Assembly (NCBI RefSeq): GCF_021245985.1
Contig: NZ_JAJQXA010000005.1
Coordinates: 186,001 to 250,000 of the forward strand
From: Flavobacterium soyae
GTDB lineage: Bacteria > Bacteroidota > Bacteroidia > Flavobacteriales > Flavobacteriaceae
Length of the DNA stretch: 64,000 nt
Direction of reading: 5' to 3'
Part shown: positions 45,478-55,559 of the stretch, piece by piece
Layout of the letters: the number at the start of each line of letters is the position of its first letter
Position numbering within the stretch: position 1 is the first letter of the stretch
Made by a program: the position numbers and the translations under genes
Notes under the pieces: generated by a model
What the model was told of the DNA's origin: nothing
Seen by the model: the letters and a program-made list of their open reading frames with translations, nothing else
Database searches by the model: none

Positions 45478-47076
45478 TTAAATCGTTTTAATGGCCATTA
45501 TTTTCTCTTCAAAAGTATCTTTAAAGTCTGATTTACTTTTAATTCTGGTTTTATACGTATAAATGGTAGCTACAGAAAGTTCCAGAAATTCAGCCATTTG
45601 ACTGCTGTCTTGTATTCCTAATCGGTATAAAGCAAAAATGCGGAGTTCCGTGTTTAAAAGCTCGCCTTTCTTCACAATACATTTATGATCGTTCGGAAAT
45701 AAATGATTAAAATCAGTCACGAAAGTTGGGAATAATTTTAAGAAGATTTCATCAAACTGATGGAAAAGATTTTCTCTTTCTTCCTTTACATTATAGCGTT
45801 TTAAGCTGGCAATAACTTCATCTGTTTTCTTGGTAATGATTTTATGAAGCGTACTTTTCTGGATATGATCAATCTTATTAATAAAAGCCGAAGTTGCCTT
45901 AATAAAATAAGTAATGTATTCCTCTTTAATTGCATTTGCCTCGCTCAGTCTTATGTTCATTTCCTGAAGCTGAGCGTAAGATGAAGCCATTATTTTTCTT
46001 GCCTTATTTTTCTCTTTTAATTGTTTGAAAATAATAATAGAGAACAAAATAATAATCAGCGTCAGGATCGTCAAAAGAATAATAATCTTTTCCAGTTTAT
46101 CATTTTTGTCTTTTACATTGTTTAACTGCGCTTTTTCAATAATAGGTAATATCGACGAGATTTCAATTTTGCGATGTCTGGCGTTGTAAAAAGTGGCGTC
46201 ATCCATGGCAATATTAATATACTCGTTGGCTTTGTCCAGATAACCCATTTTAAAGAGTTCGTTGGCCAGATTTCTGAGCGCGACAGTTTCTTTTGTCGCA
46301 TTTTTAACATCGGCAATAGCAGCGAGTGCGAGATAATAAATTGCTTTTTTAGTATAGCCTCTTTCCGAATAAATATAGCCGAGACTAGAAGTTGCAATTC
46401 CGTAATAATCAGGCGGTAAATCATAGTTATTAATCCAGTAGCTGAAAGCAAATTCGGCACCGCGCCAGTCTTGTTGTTTTAAACGTTTTAAACTTTCGGC
46501 GGCCCAATATTCATTAGAATTCGTTCCAATTAATTCTAAAGCCTTTTTAAGAAAATGATTTCCCTGCTGTACATAATGAATATTAAAACGCTGATCGCGG
46601 TTATAATCGGCTAAATCATAATAGGCACGCGCTTTTATATTGTAATATTCGAATTTGTTTTTTTGATCGAGTTTTTGATCGTCAATAACATTCAGCGTAT
46701 CAATAGCTTCTTTAAAAAGTCCCGAAGAAAGCAGTACAAAACCTTCTTTAATTCGGCTTTTAGCCAAATATTTAGGATCTTTTAAAACTATGGCTTTAAT
46801 TTTAGCTTCTTCTAAATAATAATAAGCTGAGTCATATTTGAATGATTTATATTCTTCAAACAATGACATATAGGTATTGTATAATTGCTCGTTATTTTGG
46901 CTGACAGTAAATTTTGAAACATTCTTTTTTAAAGCTTCAATTTTACGATATTTCTGTTTTAAGTAAACTTCTTTTTTCAGCAGTACATTATCTAATTCTT
47001 CAAGAATTGGATTTGTCTCTTTCGCAGTTAGAGAAAAACCCGCAATGAAAAAATACAGTACAAATATTTTTTGCAT
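45478..47076 (-). CDS. SusR-like membrane-bound regulator (DUF6377 type)
   Basis: 532 residues. A signal peptide (about 1-18) is followed by TPR-like helices in the periplasm (about 60-310), one transmembrane helix (330-350, [20 protein letters not shown]), a coiled-coil cytoplasmic part, and a C-terminal LuxR-like helix-turn-helix (about 470-520: [20 protein letters not shown]). This is the layout of SusR, the maltose-sensing activator of the Bacteroides starch operon. It diverges from a susCD-containing operon, so it is the likely activator of that operon on sensing a released oligosaccharide. A -7 element CAAAATTA lies at 47133-47140. Confidence 0.78.
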   Translation of the reverse strand: MQKIFVLYFFIAGFSLTAKETNPILEELDNVLLKKEVYLKQKYRKIEALKKNVSKFTVSQNNEQLYNTYMSLFEEYKSFKYDSAYYYLEEAKIKAIVLKDPKYLAKSRIKEGFVLLSSGLFKEAIDTLNVIDDQKLDQKNKFEYYNIKARAYYDLADYNRDQRFNIHYVQQGNHFLKKALELIGTNSNEYWAAESLKRLKQQDWRGAEFAFSYWINNYDLPPDYYGIATSSLGYIYSERGYTKKAIYYLALAAIADVKNATKETVALRNLANELFKMGYLDKANEYINIAMDDATFYNARHRKIEISSILPIIEKAQLNNVKDKNDKLEKIIILLTILTLIIILFSIIIFKQLKEKNKARKIMASSYAQLQEMNIRLSEANAIKEEYITYFIKATSAFINKIDHIQKSTLHKIITKKTDEVIASLKRYNVKEERENLFHQFDEIFLKLFPTFVTDFNHLFPNDHKCIVKKGELLNTELRIFALYRLGIQDSSQMAEFLELSVATIYTYKTRIKSKSDFKDTFEEKIMAIKTI

Positions 47077-47132
47077 GGTTTGGTTGTGGTTTTAGGGTAA
47101 GATAATTTATGGTTGAGTGAATTCGTTTAAAG

Positions 47133-47140
47133 CAAAATTA
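47133..47140 (-). promoter_or_regulatory. -7 element of the SusR-like gene
   Basis: CAAAATTA on the plus strand, 57 bases before the ATG at 47076. The other 400 bases of the 474-base divergent spacer must contain the sus operon promoter, but I find no exact TAnnTTTG close to 47551. Confidence 0.45.
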
Positions 47141-47550
47141 ATTAAATACTGATGACTAACAGTTTTGGAAATTGGAGAGCTGCTTCTTCAGATTTTTTTT
47201 CGAAATACCTTAGTGTGAGTCTTTAAAAGGTATTAAAATGTTAAAAGTACTCTAGTAATTTGCAATTATACAATAAAAAGCAGTTATATGTGTGTATAGT
47301 TGAAAAATATTCGTATAAAATTTTCATATTGTCATATTTACCATTATTCTACAGGTGGTTTATATCTAAACAAGACCTTGATTTTTATGTTTCAGGTTTG
47401 TTTTTAATGTGTTGTAATTCAATTGTTTAATATAAAAAGAGATTGAATTATATCTTGATTTTTCACAGATGTTTTTTTTAAAATTTATTTAACATCTAGC
47501 TTCGTACTGTCCTTTTTAAAGGGATCAAAAACTAACAAAAACCAAAATTT

Positions 47551-48072
47551 ATGAGAAGTAAAAGTTATTACTGGTTAGCTCTGTTTATGTGTTTTTTTGC
47601 AATTAGCTGCGACAATACAGAAGACGGAAGCTATGTAGATCCGATTACGATTTATGAAAAAGTAAACGGAAATTGGGGATTAACAAATCTAAAAATGGTT
47701 GACGAATTTGCTAAGGCAAATAAGATCGAACCAAGCGAGGAAAACTTGAGTACTTTTTTTAACTACGAAGATTTTAAAATCAATTTTAGCGTAGACGAAA
47801 AAAACAAACCTACAAGTTATGAAGTGACGGGCAATGTTCCTCCTTTATTTGCTCCAAAAGGCTATTGGGAATTAAGCTCAGATTTCCAGCAGACCAATGC
47901 AAGCGCAGTAAAAATCTACTTGTACAGCGACGCTGCTAAAACTCAAAAAACAGATGAACTTAGAGTAACATCAGTTCCTGGAAACAATGACGAAATGGAA
48001 TTTCAGTTAGTGCATTCTTCAGGAGGAACTCCGTTTGTGACTTATGTATTTAAATTAAATGCTATTAATTAA
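47551..48072 (+). CDS. Lipoprotein, first gene of the sus-like operon
   Basis: 173 residues with lipobox FAISC (Cys20). The body (YEKVNGNWGLTNLKMVDEFA, GYWELSSDFQQ, DELRVTSVPGNNDEMEFQLV) looks like a small lipocalin-like beta-barrel of the DUF5004 kind. It precedes the secreted protein gene by 7 bases. By position it may be an auxiliary surface glycan-binding lipoprotein, but no binding residues can be named. Confidence 0.7.
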   Translation: MRSKSYYWLALFMCFFAISCDNTEDGSYVDPITIYEKVNGNWGLTNLKMVDEFAKANKIEPSEENLSTFFNYEDFKINFSVDEKNKPTSYEVTGNVPPLFAPKGYWELSSDFQQTNASAVKIYLYSDAAKTQKTDELRVTSVPGNNDEMEFQLVHSSGGTPFVTYVFKLNAIN

Positions 48073-48079
48073 AAGTAAT

Positions 48080-49162
48080 ATGAAAAAATTTCTATATACA
48101 ATTTTACTTGCCCTTTTGATGGCTCCAACATTTACAAAGGCACAAGAAAACGCGGGAGCTGTGGGACCTATGTCATCATTTCCGGTTGTTTACAAATATG
48201 ATGAGCAAGTTACATGGTACTTTGACCTTGCCGGAACTACGTTTGCAGAAAATCAGGATTTATACATCTGGATTTGGTCACCATCTGAACCAGATGCGGG
48301 AAATTGGGAGAATTCATCTGATTTCGCAAAATTGCACTATGAAGGAAATAAAGTGTGGAGTTTTACTTTAACTCCAACAGTATATTTTTCTAAAACCCCG
48401 GCTGAAATTGCAGCAAGTGCAGGATTTTGGTTTCGTTTAAAAGACAAAACTGGATCTAAACAAAGCGACGTGGCGAATATGCCATATACTGATTTCTCTT
48501 CTTTTTACACGGCGAATGAGCTGATCAGAGCTTATCCAACAAAACCAACAATTGATAAAGGCGTAAGTATTTTATTTAATGCCAATTTAGCTCCGGGATT
48601 TGCGGGCGCAACAAGCGTTCACATTCACAGCGGATTGAACAACTGGGATATTAAACAAGAATACCAATCATGGTTACCGGACATTGCAGCAAAAACCAAA
48701 CTAAAAGATTTAGGAAACGGATTCTACAAAATGGATCTTGTTCCAAAAACATACTACAATGCACCTGACGGTTACGTGATGGAAAATTTAGTTTTCCTTA
48801 TGGTAAAAGACGACTGGGCAGGAACAATTCCGGATCAGGTTTTATATGCAGGAGCTTATGAGCCGCCGCCGGCACCAATATTTGGATTTTTTCCTTTACA
48901 AATCAGCCAGAAAGATTTCTTAGGTATCTACAGAAAAAACAACGAGCCGGGAGTAAACAAATTACTTTACACGATTACGGCTGGTGCAAAAACAATTTCT
49001 GGTGAGTTTAGCGGAGGAACTGCAGAGATAAAAGGATTTGTCAATTTGGTTACAGAACTTAAGGATTCTCCTGTTTTAAGTGAAATTCATGTTTTAGTTA
49101 AAGACAACAAAGACAAAACAATTTCAGATACGACGATTCCGCTTAAAACCTTAGACAAATAA
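48080..49162 (+). CDS. Secreted protein of the sus-like operon, possible glycan-binding
   Basis: 360 residues from ATG at 48080, which gives a clean signal peptide ending FTKAQ; an ATG seven codons earlier lies in the preceding stop region. The product is beta-rich with many aromatics (LYIWIWSPSEPDAGNWENSS, HIHSGLNNWD) and looks like tandem immunoglobulin- or CBM-like domains, as in SusE/SusF-type proteins, though it has no lipobox. It lies before susC in the operon. Binding of an alpha-glucan is inferred from position only. Confidence 0.65.
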   Translation: MKKFLYTILLALLMAPTFTKAQENAGAVGPMSSFPVVYKYDEQVTWYFDLAGTTFAENQDLYIWIWSPSEPDAGNWENSSDFAKLHYEGNKVWSFTLTPTVYFSKTPAEIAASAGFWFRLKDKTGSKQSDVANMPYTDFSSFYTANELIRAYPTKPTIDKGVSILFNANLAPGFAGATSVHIHSGLNNWDIKQEYQSWLPDIAAKTKLKDLGNGFYKMDLVPKTYYNAPDGYVMENLVFLMVKDDWAGTIPDQVLYAGAYEPPPAPIFGFFPLQISQKDFLGIYRKNNEPGVNKLLYTITAGAKTISGEFSGGTAEIKGFVNLVTELKDSPVLSEIHVLVKDNKDKTISDTTIPLKTLDK

Positions 49163-49282
49163 TTCACTATCAAATTAAAACATCATTCTAATGAAATGAG
49201 CATAATCCTAAAATTAGTCGTTGAACAAATAATGGATATGCGAATTACATATGACTGATAGAAAAACAATAAATAACTACAT

Positions 49283-52282
49283 ATGAATAGTAAAAATAAA
49301 AGAATAGTCCTGCATCAAATGTGGACTACTAAATCGCTGGTATTCATGATTTTCATGCTTTTTCTTTCGGCAGGAATGTTTGCTCAGGGAAAAAAGCTGG
49401 TAACGGGTACCGTTTATGACAATACAGGCACTGTTTTACCGGGAGCATCGATAATAGAGTCTGGAACAAGAAATGCTACAACAACAGATTTTGACGGAAA
49501 ATTTAGCTTAGAGGTAGCCGTAGGAGGTTCAATCGAAGTTTCTTTCATCGGGTCAACTACTCAAAAAGTGCAGATAACAGCCGCTTCTTCAAAATTAGAA
49601 GTTCGTTTACAAAATGACGGTTATCAATTGGCAGAGGTTCAGGTAGTTTCTGTAGGATACGGAACACAAAAGAAATCTGATTTAACCGGAGCTATTTCAA
49701 CGGTAACGGCAGATAATTTAGTAAAAGGAACAATTTCTTCGACAGAACAGGTTTTGCAGGGAAAAGTTGCCGGTTTAAATATCATTCGTCCTTCGGGAGA
49801 TCCTGCTGCGGGTGCAACACTTCGTTTACGTGGAGGAACTTCATTAACAGCAAGCAACAGTCCGCTTATTGTAGTTGACGGAATTGCTGGTGTCGATATC
49901 AACGTGGTTCAGCCGGCAGATATTAAATCGATTGATGTTCTTAAAGATGCTTCGGCAACAGCTATTTATGGTTCAAGAGGAGCAAACGGAGTTATCATTA
50001 TTACAACAAAATCTGGAACAAAAGGAGTTTCTGTAGTATACAGCGGTTTATCAAGTGTAGGTTATGCTGCTGATAATTTAGACCTTTTATCGGCAAACCA
50101 ATGGAGAGGTTATGTTCGTCAAACCGGAAATATGGATGCTGTTGATTACGGCGGAAATACAAACTGGCAAAAAGCAATCGAACAAACAGCTATTTCACAA
50201 TCTCATACTTTAAGTATTAATTCTGGAAAAGTTGACAGTGGTTTTAGAGCTTCAATAGCTTACTTAAACAACGAAGGCGTTATTAAAAAATCTGGTTTAG
50301 AAAGAATCAGCGGAAACGTTAGTGCTTACCAATATCTTGGAGACAATAAAGATGTAAAATTTGATATGGGTTTATTTGCTAATATCGACAAATGGCATCC
50401 TATTGATTACAGAATTTTTGAACGTGCTTACAACTTAAACCCAACAATTCCGGTTTATGATGCTAATGGAAACTTTACATCTGTAGGAGGAAATATCTAC
50501 GAAAACCCTGTTGAGATTTTAACTAACAGAACGGTTGATAACGAAAGACACAGACTTTTAGGATACTTTAAAACTGAGGTTAAATTCTTAAACGATTTTC
50601 AGGCAGTTGCTAATATTTCGTTAGAACATAATGCAGTAGCAGGTGGAACTTACAAACCAACTTACGCTATTATGGAAGGTAGAACTGAGGCTGGATATGC
50701 GCAAAGAACATACGCAGAATATACAAACGCACAAGGCGAACTTTATGTAAATTATTCTAAAGTATTTGGAAAACACAGCGTTAGTGCATTGGCAGGTTAT
50801 TCTTATTTAGAAAATATTTACCAAGGTTTTGGAGCACAAAGAAGCGGATTTGTGAGTGATGCTTTTGGTTATAATAATTTAGGAGCAGGTTACAACTATC
50901 GTTTAGGAGATGTTTATTCTTATAAAGGAAAATCAAATTTAGTTTCTTTCTACGCTCGTGCAAACTACAATTATGACGGAAAATATCTGCTTACTGCAAC
51001 TGTAAGACGTGATGGTTCAAGCCGTTTTGGAGAAAACAATAAATGGGGAACTTTCCCATCTGCATCTGCAGCATGGAAAATTTCTAACGAAGATTTTATG
51101 AGCGGTACAAAAGACTGGTTAGGATCTTTGAAATTAAGAGTTGGTTACGGAGTTACAGGTAACCAGGACGGAATTGGTGAATACAAATCACTTTCAATTT
51201 TAGGAGTTGGAAACGATAGTTACTACGATCCGGTTACAGGAACCTGGAGTTTAGCTTATTCTCCAAAACAAAACCCAAATCCTGATTTAAAATGGGAATC
51301 TACAAGACAAATCAACGTGGGTATTGATTTTGGTCTTTTTGACAGAATCACAGGTTCATTTGAATGGTACCAAAAAAACACAGACGATTTATTGTATACT
51401 TATGAAGTTCCTCAGCCACCATATTTAGTAGGAACAATGCTTGCAAACGTGGGAGAAATGTCAAACAAAGGAGTTGAACTTACTTTGAATGCTGATATTG
51501 TAAGAGGAGATAAATTTACATGGAATGCTAATTTAACACTTGGACACAACGTTCAAAAAATCGAAAAATTATCAAACCCAACTTACAAAACTGATGTAAT
51601 CTACAGCGGTTCATTACACGGTTTAGCAGGTATGTCTGGTCAATATTCTCAGGTTATTGCAGAAGGATATCCAGTGGGAACTTTTTGGGGATTCAGAAAT
51701 GCTGGTCTTGATGAAAATGGAAAAATTCAGTACTACAATGCAGGAGGAAATGTTGTGGCAGAAAGTGCTTTAGTTGATGCTGATAAAACAGATTTAGGAA
51801 ATATTCAGCCAGATTTGACTATGGGTATTGGAATGAATTTTACTTACGGAAATTTTGATCTTGGAATTACAGGTTACGGAATGTTTGGACAAAAAGCGTT
51901 GAATGCTACAAACATGATGCTGAACGATCCAACAAGATTACCATCTTACAATGTGCCGGATGATTTCTTAGGAAGCGGAATCACTTCTTCTCCTAAATAT
52001 TCAGATTACTGGATCGAAGATGCGTCTTTCTTTAGATTACAAACTCTTTCTGTTGGATACACAATGCCATTAGGCTTCAAAAATTCAAAATTGAGAATGT
52101 ACATCATGGGAGAAAATCTTGCAGTATTTACAAAATACAAAGGAGTAGATCCGGAGATTGGTTTAAATGCACAGGATGGTGTTGACCAAACAGGATTAGC
52201 AGCGCCTGGTATCGATAAGTACAACAATTATCCAAGACCGACTACAATCTCTGTTGGATTAAATTTCACGCTGAATAACTAA
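49283..52282 (+). CDS. SusC-family TonB-dependent outer-membrane transporter
   Basis: 999 residues. The N-terminal signal segment ends GMFAQG (about 35). It is followed by the carboxypeptidase-regulatory-like domain (about 40-110, LVTGTVYDNTGTVLPGASII), a TonB box and plug domain (about 115-240: SVGYGTQKKSDLTGAIST, ATAIYGSRGANGVIIITTKS) and a 22-strand barrel to the C-terminal GLNFTLNN. It imports oligosaccharides released at the surface in complex with SusD, encoded 24 bases downstream. Complete and typical in length. Confidence 0.95.
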   Translation: MNSKNKRIVLHQMWTTKSLVFMIFMLFLSAGMFAQGKKLVTGTVYDNTGTVLPGASIIESGTRNATTTDFDGKFSLEVAVGGSIEVSFIGSTTQKVQITAASSKLEVRLQNDGYQLAEVQVVSVGYGTQKKSDLTGAISTVTADNLVKGTISSTEQVLQGKVAGLNIIRPSGDPAAGATLRLRGGTSLTASNSPLIVVDGIAGVDINVVQPADIKSIDVLKDASATAIYGSRGANGVIIITTKSGTKGVSVVYSGLSSVGYAADNLDLLSANQWRGYVRQTGNMDAVDYGGNTNWQKAIEQTAISQSHTLSINSGKVDSGFRASIAYLNNEGVIKKSGLERISGNVSAYQYLGDNKDVKFDMGLFANIDKWHPIDYRIFERAYNLNPTIPVYDANGNFTSVGGNIYENPVEILTNRTVDNERHRLLGYFKTEVKFLNDFQAVANISLEHNAVAGGTYKPTYAIMEGRTEAGYAQRTYAEYTNAQGELYVNYSKVFGKHSVSALAGYSYLENIYQGFGAQRSGFVSDAFGYNNLGAGYNYRLGDVYSYKGKSNLVSFYARANYNYDGKYLLTATVRRDGSSRFGENNKWGTFPSASAAWKISNEDFMSGTKDWLGSLKLRVGYGVTGNQDGIGEYKSLSILGVGNDSYYDPVTGTWSLAYSPKQNPNPDLKWESTRQINVGIDFGLFDRITGSFEWYQKNTDDLLYTYEVPQPPYLVGTMLANVGEMSNKGVELTLNADIVRGDKFTWNANLTLGHNVQKIEKLSNPTYKTDVIYSGSLHGLAGMSGQYSQVIAEGYPVGTFWGFRNAGLDENGKIQYYNAGGNVVAESALVDADKTDLGNIQPDLTMGIGMNFTYGNFDLGITGYGMFGQKALNATNMMLNDPTRLPSYNVPDDFLGSGITSSPKYSDYWIEDASFFRLQTLSVGYTMPLGFKNSKLRMYIMGENLAVFTKYKGVDPEIGLNAQDGVDQTGLAAPGIDKYNNYPRPTTISVGLNFTLNN

Positions 52283-52306
52283 GCGATTAACTCAAAAATA
52301 TAAAAA

Positions 52307-53821
52307 ATGAAAATCAAAATAACAGCAGCAATATTAGTAAGCATGCTTTTTACGATATCATCATGTACCGATCTGGATGAGCAATTATATGATAGAGTAG
52401 AAGATGGAAATTTTGGAAATACTCCAAAAGAAATTGATGCATTAGTGGGCGGGGCGTATTCTTCGTTAAGAGGTTTTGCAGATGGAATTTCAAACAATTA
52501 TCCAACCTGCGAATACGTATTCTTTTTGAACGAAACGGTTTCTGATGAAGCTGTAATTCCTACCAGAGGAACAAACTGGTACGATGGCGGACAATATCAG
52601 GATGCAAAAAGACATACCTGGAAAGCAGACAACCGTATGATTCTTTCGGCCTGGCGTTACAACTATACCGGAATTGCAAAAATCAACTCCATCATTTATC
52701 AAATCGATAAATCGTCATTGACAGCTAATGCAAAAGCACCAATTTATGCAGAATTAAAAGCGTTAAGAGCGTATTACTATTACAATCTTTTAGACTTATT
52801 CGGAAATGTGCCAATCGTTGTAGACTTTGCAGATACAGCACTTCCAACAAATTCAACAAGAAAACAAGTTTATGATTTTGTTGAAAAAGAATTAACAGAC
52901 GCAATTCCGCATTTAACTGGAAATGTAGTGTATTCAAAAATGACAAAAAATGTGGCTTATGCTCTTTTAGCAAGATTATATTTAAACTCAAAAGCTTTTA
53001 TAGGAACAGAGCGCTGGCAGGATTGTATCGACATGTGTCAAAAAATTTCGGGTTACACATTAGCTCCTGATTTCTTTGCCAATTTTGCAACTCAAAATGA
53101 GAAATCTCCTGAAATTATTTTCGCAATCCCTTACGATTCAAAAGCAGGAACAGTTGGAAATTACATGAGTTCAATGTCTTGCCATTACCTTCATAAATTG
53201 ACAATTTCTCCAGTTGGAGATTATCCTTGGAGTGCAAACGGAATGTGCGCACAGCCGGGAGTTTATTCTGAATTTGCCGATACAGACAAAAGAAAAAAAT
53301 GTATGGTTGCCGGAGATCAGATCAACTTAGCAACAGGAACTGTAATTACAATGGATAATGGAGAACCATTAACGTATACAGAAGAAGTTACAAGTGTTGC
53401 TGATGCAAAAGAAAATGAAGGAGTTCGTTTAGGAAAATACGAAATGAAAGCCGGAGAAACCTGGGAACGTGATCACGATTTAGTTGTAATTCGTTATGCC
53501 GAAATTTTAATGATGCAGGCAGAATGTTACGTTCGTTTAGGATCTGCAGATTTAGCAAAACCATTTGTACAACAAGTTACAGCACGTGCAGGAGAAGAAA
53601 TGCCGGCAACAATTGATCTTAACTTTATAGATAAAGAATTGCTTAAGGAATTTACTTTTGAAGGAAGAAGAAGAACAGATAACATTCGTTTTGGAACTTT
53701 CTTCCTGCCATGGTGGGAAAAAGGAACAACAGAAGCTTACAAAGCAATTTTCCCTATTCCAAGTACCGTTTTAACAACAAATAAAAACCTGAAACAAAAT
53801 CCTGGGTATCCTTTGAATTAG
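52307..53821 (+). CDS. SusD-family surface glycan-binding lipoprotein
   Basis: 504 residues; lipobox TISSC (Cys20). The N-terminal RagB/SusD region (YDRVEDGNFGNTPKEIDALV, KAPIYAELKALRAYYYYNLL) and the C-terminal SusD domain (VIRYAEILMMQAECYVRLG, EFTFEGRRRTDNIRFGTFF, FPIPSTVLTTNKNLKQNPGY) are complete. It acts as the lid of the SusC transporter and binds the glycan at the surface. Confidence 0.95.
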   Translation: MKIKITAAILVSMLFTISSCTDLDEQLYDRVEDGNFGNTPKEIDALVGGAYSSLRGFADGISNNYPTCEYVFFLNETVSDEAVIPTRGTNWYDGGQYQDAKRHTWKADNRMILSAWRYNYTGIAKINSIIYQIDKSSLTANAKAPIYAELKALRAYYYYNLLDLFGNVPIVVDFADTALPTNSTRKQVYDFVEKELTDAIPHLTGNVVYSKMTKNVAYALLARLYLNSKAFIGTERWQDCIDMCQKISGYTLAPDFFANFATQNEKSPEIIFAIPYDSKAGTVGNYMSSMSCHYLHKLTISPVGDYPWSANGMCAQPGVYSEFADTDKRKKCMVAGDQINLATGTVITMDNGEPLTYTEEVTSVADAKENEGVRLGKYEMKAGETWERDHDLVVIRYAEILMMQAECYVRLGSADLAKPFVQQVTARAGEEMPATIDLNFIDKELLKEFTFEGRRRTDNIRFGTFFLPWWEKGTTEAYKAIFPIPSTVLTTNKNLKQNPGYPLN

Positions 53822-53830
53822 GTTCAAAAA

Positions 53831-53869
53831 TGTCAGTCTTCCATGTTGGTTAGTCGTGGAAGGCTGACA
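53831..53869 (+). terminator. Hairpin after susD
   Basis: TGTCAGTCTTCCA (53831-53843) pairs with TGGAAGGCTGACA (53857-53869) with one G-U pair. The T tract is weak, so read-through into the GH genes is possible. Confidence 0.6.
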
Positions 53870-53885
53870 TATTTATAAGAATAAT

Positions 53886-54272
53886 TTTTGCCACAGATTA
53901 AAAGGATTAAAAAGATTTAAAAAAAAATGTTTCACGCAGATTATGCAGATTAAAGCAGATCTGATTTTAATGTATAAAAAATCTGCACAATCTGCCTAAA
54001 TCTATTAAAATCTGCGTGAAATAATTTATTCACAATAGTGTGGGCAAATGTTTATAAGAAAGAAAATTGTCGCAGATTAAATGATTAAAAAGATAAAAAA
54101 AATGTTTCACACAGATTTTGCAGATTAAAGCAGATCTGATTTTAATGTATAAAAAATCTGCACAATCTGCTTAAATCTATTTAAATCTGCGTGAAATAAT
54201 TCAATCACAGATAGTGAGCAAATAAAATACAATAAAAAAAATCATTTTAATCCTTTTAATCTGTGGCAAAAA
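53886..54272. repeat. Composite nested repeat between susD and the GH71/99-like gene
   Basis: Outer arms (53886-53908, TTGCCACAGATTAAAAGGAT; 54249-54272, its inverse) enclose two direct copies of about 115 bases (53927-54038 and 54101-54216). Each copy is itself an inverted repeat that begins TTTCACGCAGATT or TTTCACACAGATT and ends AATCTGCGTGAAATAATT. The repeat fills almost the whole spacer. Confidence 0.88.
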
Positions 54273-54289
54273 ATAAAAATTAAATCAAT

Positions 54290-55534
54290 ATGAAAAGATA
54301 TATCACATTATTGTTTTTTGGGATACTGAACATTGTAATCGTTTCCGGATGCAGCAGCGATGACAAAAGTCCCAATGAACCAGTAAAACCAGAAGTACTT
54401 AAACCCGTTGCAGTTGAAAAAACAAACAGCACCAAAATTTATGTACACTATATGCCCTGGTTTGAAACCAATGAAAGCAGTGCCGATAAAAAATGGGGAT
54501 ATCACTGGACAATGGCAAACAAAAATCCGAATACTATAGGTGCAAACAACCGCAGGGAAATTGCTTCTTATTATTATCCTCTTATTGGTCCATATCATTC
54601 GGGAGATAAAAATGTGATTGAAAATCATTTATTATTGATGAAATATTCAGGAATTGATGGTGTTTTGATCGACTGGTACGGAACTTACGATGTCAACGAT
54701 TACAGAATGGTAAAAGAAAACACAGAACAGCTTATTGCCATGCTGGATAAAGTGGGCTTGGAATATGCCATTGTTTATGAAGACAGAGTTACGACAAATG
54801 TTGTCAATGCCGGAAAAGCAATTTCTGTAACCAGTGCAGCAAAAACAGATTTAGCTTATATGGAGAAAAATTATTTTGATGATGCAAACTACATCAAAGT
54901 AAACGGAAAACCATTGTTGTTAAATTTTGGGCCAATTGTATTGCAAACGCCTGCCGAATGGACAAACGTTTTCAATAGTATAACGACAAAACCGACTTTT
55001 TTAACCCTTTGGGATCAATCTGTAGAAGCCGGAGCAAATGCATCTGGAGAATATGCTTGGGTTTATAAAAACAGTACATATCTAACAAATTTTTATACCA
55101 ATACAAAACCAAAACTTTCTGTAGCAATTGGAAGTGCTTATCCTGGTTTTAAAGATTTTTATGCCGAAGGCGGAGGCGGAGCAGCAATAGGATGGACAAT
55201 TGAACACAATAATGGCGTAACGCTGGACGAAACACTTTCTATGGCTAAAAATGCCAATTTAAACTACCTGCAGTTAATTACGTGGAACGACTTTGGAGAA
55301 GGAACCATGTTTGAACCAACAGTTGAATTTGGTTACACGTACATCGAAAAAGTAAAAGCATTTGCAGGAGTAAAAAATACCGATTCGGTATTTCCGGATA
55401 TAAGCAAAATGTACAACCTGCGAGTAGAAAAGAAAGGCAATGCTGATGCTCAGAATAAACTGGATCAGGCTTTTAATTATTTTGTTTCCATGCAGCCCGC
55501 AAAAGCAAAACAGTTAATAAACGAAATAAAATAA
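54290..55534 (+). CDS. GH71/99-like lipoprotein
   Basis: 414 residues; lipobox VSGC (Cys21). KIYVHYMPWFETNESSADKK, GVLIDWYGTYDVNDYR and LNYLQLITWNDFGEGTMFEP follow the GH71/GH99 barrel pattern, where the last segment carries acidic active-site residues. GH99 enzymes act inside alpha-mannans and glucosylated mannans, and GH71 on alpha-1,3-glucan. Which applies here is unclear. It follows SusD after a repeat and precedes the GH97 gene by 25 bases, so it is probably the surface endo-enzyme of the locus. Confidence 0.82.
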   Translation: MKRYITLLFFGILNIVIVSGCSSDDKSPNEPVKPEVLKPVAVEKTNSTKIYVHYMPWFETNESSADKKWGYHWTMANKNPNTIGANNRREIASYYYPLIGPYHSGDKNVIENHLLLMKYSGIDGVLIDWYGTYDVNDYRMVKENTEQLIAMLDKVGLEYAIVYEDRVTTNVVNAGKAISVTSAAKTDLAYMEKNYFDDANYIKVNGKPLLLNFGPIVLQTPAEWTNVFNSITTKPTFLTLWDQSVEAGANASGEYAWVYKNSTYLTNFYTNTKPKLSVAIGSAYPGFKDFYAEGGGGAAIGWTIEHNNGVTLDETLSMAKNANLNYLQLITWNDFGEGTMFEPTVEFGYTYIEKVKAFAGVKNTDSVFPDISKMYNLRVEKKGNADAQNKLDQAFNYFVSMQPAKAKQLINEIK

Positions 55535-55559
55535 GAGTTGTAATTAATACAATTAAATA

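Noticed and set aside
53886..54272. CRISPR array
   Set aside because: The repeated units are long internal palindromes with only two copies and no regular spacers; no cas gene is nearby.
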